DNA from: Mansonella perstans
Lineage: Eukaryota; Nematoda; Chromadorea; Rhabditida; Onchocercidae
NCBI GenBank assembly: GCA_037074765.1
Contig: JBAMDO010000571.1
Span: forward strand, 186,001 to 250,000
Direction: 5' to 3'
Length of the DNA: 64,000 nucleotides
The notes beneath the pieces were generated by a model that did not search any database, was not told where the DNA came from, and saw only the letters and a program-made list of their open reading frames with translations. Shown one piece after another: positions 62,501-64,000 of this stretch. The stretch's first letter is position 1. Each line of letters opens with the position of its first letter. Both the position numbers and the translations under genes were made by a program.

Positions 62501-64000
62501 ATTTAAATTTCATGACATTGTCCAAGTCTCAGCAAATTTTGGTAGTAACTAAACTGACGTTAAGAAAATTATTTGCACATAATACAGTCTTAAATAAGAG
62601 GTCGTTCTAATAAGTTACAATAATAACAGCCAAACATTGTGAACTGAATTATATAACCTTTACATGAAACATTTCTTTTATTAATTCTCTGCAACGTTAT
62701 AACAAATTACAAGAGTCTTTTTCTCCAATATAAAATTTCTCCAATATGTTACAATTATATCAGTTAAAACGCGTAAGAAACATGTACCAAGACGAAATTA
62801 CAATCAAAGATAACACCTGACTTATTGGGAAGTTATATATAAATTTTTGTGAATGCTTTAGACAACTTTGTTTTTCTCCTTGTTTTTTTATTTCATATTA
62901 ATATGTTTTCTATGAATAACACTAGTATTTTATATCAACCCTTTTTTGCTTGCTAATATTCTTTACGAAAAGTTTACTTCTGAGATTTTAATCAAAAAAA
63001 ACTATCTGAACAGAAATGAATTTAATAGAAATTGCTATGAATGCTTCATTCAAAAAATTCGACATTTTAGCATAAAGAACAACAGTATCTTTAGTAATTC
63101 TGAAATAATTAGATCAAACAATTTCAATCAACTGTTTTTAATGACTCTGGCAAGGGTTTATGGATGTGCACTCCTGATTTAAAAAAAGAAATCATAAATT
63201 AATGAAAACCACAATCTTAGGTAGCATATCATCAAACTATATATGGTACCAAACGACTATCAAAACAGCTTTTTCTCTTTACCACCAATTTTATGAACGG
63301 TGGAAGCAACTTTCATAGTGAAAGATGGAACTAAACAACAATATAAATCACGAAATCCGTCATATTTGGATGCAACAATTTTACAGAAGTCATAATAAAA
63401 AATCAAAGTAAACCTGACCGATTCAACCCGTTAAATTTAACAACTAAGAAACATTCCCCATCCTCTTTGAATTTTTGAGCTGTGATGAAACATATGTATT
63501 CTGCAAAATCATCCAATTATGGCGATTTTTCGACACAAAATCTTAGAATCTATTCGACCTTACGATAAATTTGCCCAAAGATTATATTCTGATCAATCTG
63601 TGGGCCGAAGGGATAGATAGCACTCTTCTTCACAACATTATTGCAAATTGTAAGAAATGTGTGAAGCAACTTAAATCAGCAAAAAAATCTTTGCTATACT
63701 GCTACATTGCAAAATTCGAGTTAGAAGAGGATTTGCATAATTGAAACTAATCTATTTGTACGATGGAACAAAATAAATGCTGAATGAGAAACAGTAAAAA
63801 ACTAATAAAATTAACAACGTACAAAAACAACTTTGATCATTCAGAAATGGGGAAACGCTAATCGGACCTAAATGGTCAAGAAAAAAAGACAAATATTCCG
63901 ACATGAAAGGTTCTCGAAAACCAAAAGAACTAAAATCCCCCATGGTTTGAAAATCTAGAGATAACGATAAGGCGATAGCACTGGGAAATTTTGAAATACT
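59528..64000. other. 3' flank of smk-1 and gene-free tail of the window
   Basis: About 4.5 kb. The first part is the smk-1 3' UTR (AATAAA at 59978-59983). Beyond it lie a 34-bp repeat array at 61214-61324 and several short open frames of low-complexity, basic or hydrophobic composition. None could be tied to a gene or to good splice sites. A gene could start beyond 64000. Confidence 0.5.
61214..61324. repeat. 34-bp unit, just over three tandem copies
   Basis: Units start actggctttggtagatttgg and end tggtacattt. Downstream of smk-1. The unit length is not a multiple of three, so it is not a coding repeat. Confidence 0.9.

Overview
This is a window of nuclear DNA from a nematode, most likely a filarial or other clade III parasite. 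The DNA is strongly A+T-rich. Every gene is split into short exons by introns ending in the worm-type TTTCAG acceptor, acceptor-like sites sit a few bases before several start codons (as expected for spliced-leader trans-splicing), and the proteins read as worm orthologues (UNC-76, SMK-1, a MIG-18-like protein, a worm-type CK1 kinase). Species assignment is an inference. I joined exons by hand; for all nine gene models the exon phases add up to an open frame.

Layout. 1-2128 (+): C-terminal part of an EEA1-like FYVE protein. 4158-6966 (+): secreted MIG-18-like protein. 8810-12027 (-): TTBK/CK1-type kinase. 12983-16597 (-): two-RRM SR splicing factor. 17390-20029 (+): mitochondrial tRNA threonylcarbamoyltransferase (OSGEPL1/Qri7 type). 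20979-32668 (-): UNC-76/FEZ with long introns. 36520-40938 (+): cytoplasmic dynein intermediate chain. 43494-44805 (-): CHMP5/VPS60. 46328-59527 (+): SMK-1/PP4 regulatory subunit 3. 59528-64000: no supportable gene.

The genes are mostly unrelated housekeeping and neuronal-transport functions: endosome tethering (EEA1), ESCRT-III (VPS60), minus-end transport (dynein IC), kinesin cargo adaptor (UNC-76), splicing (SR protein), tRNA t6A (OSGEPL1) and PP4 targeting (SMK-1). Pairs arranged head to head (SR protein/OSGEPL1, UNC-76/dynein IC, VPS60/SMK-1) share intergenic regions that contain minisatellites.

I found no mobile element with coding capacity, CRISPR array, rRNA or tRNA, and no clear new biological system. 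The observations best worth following are three probable GC-AG introns (two with in-frame GT alternatives), a G+C-rich, hairpin-forming island inside the SR-protein intron that splits the SWQDLKD motif, and exon-like relics in SMK-1 introns.
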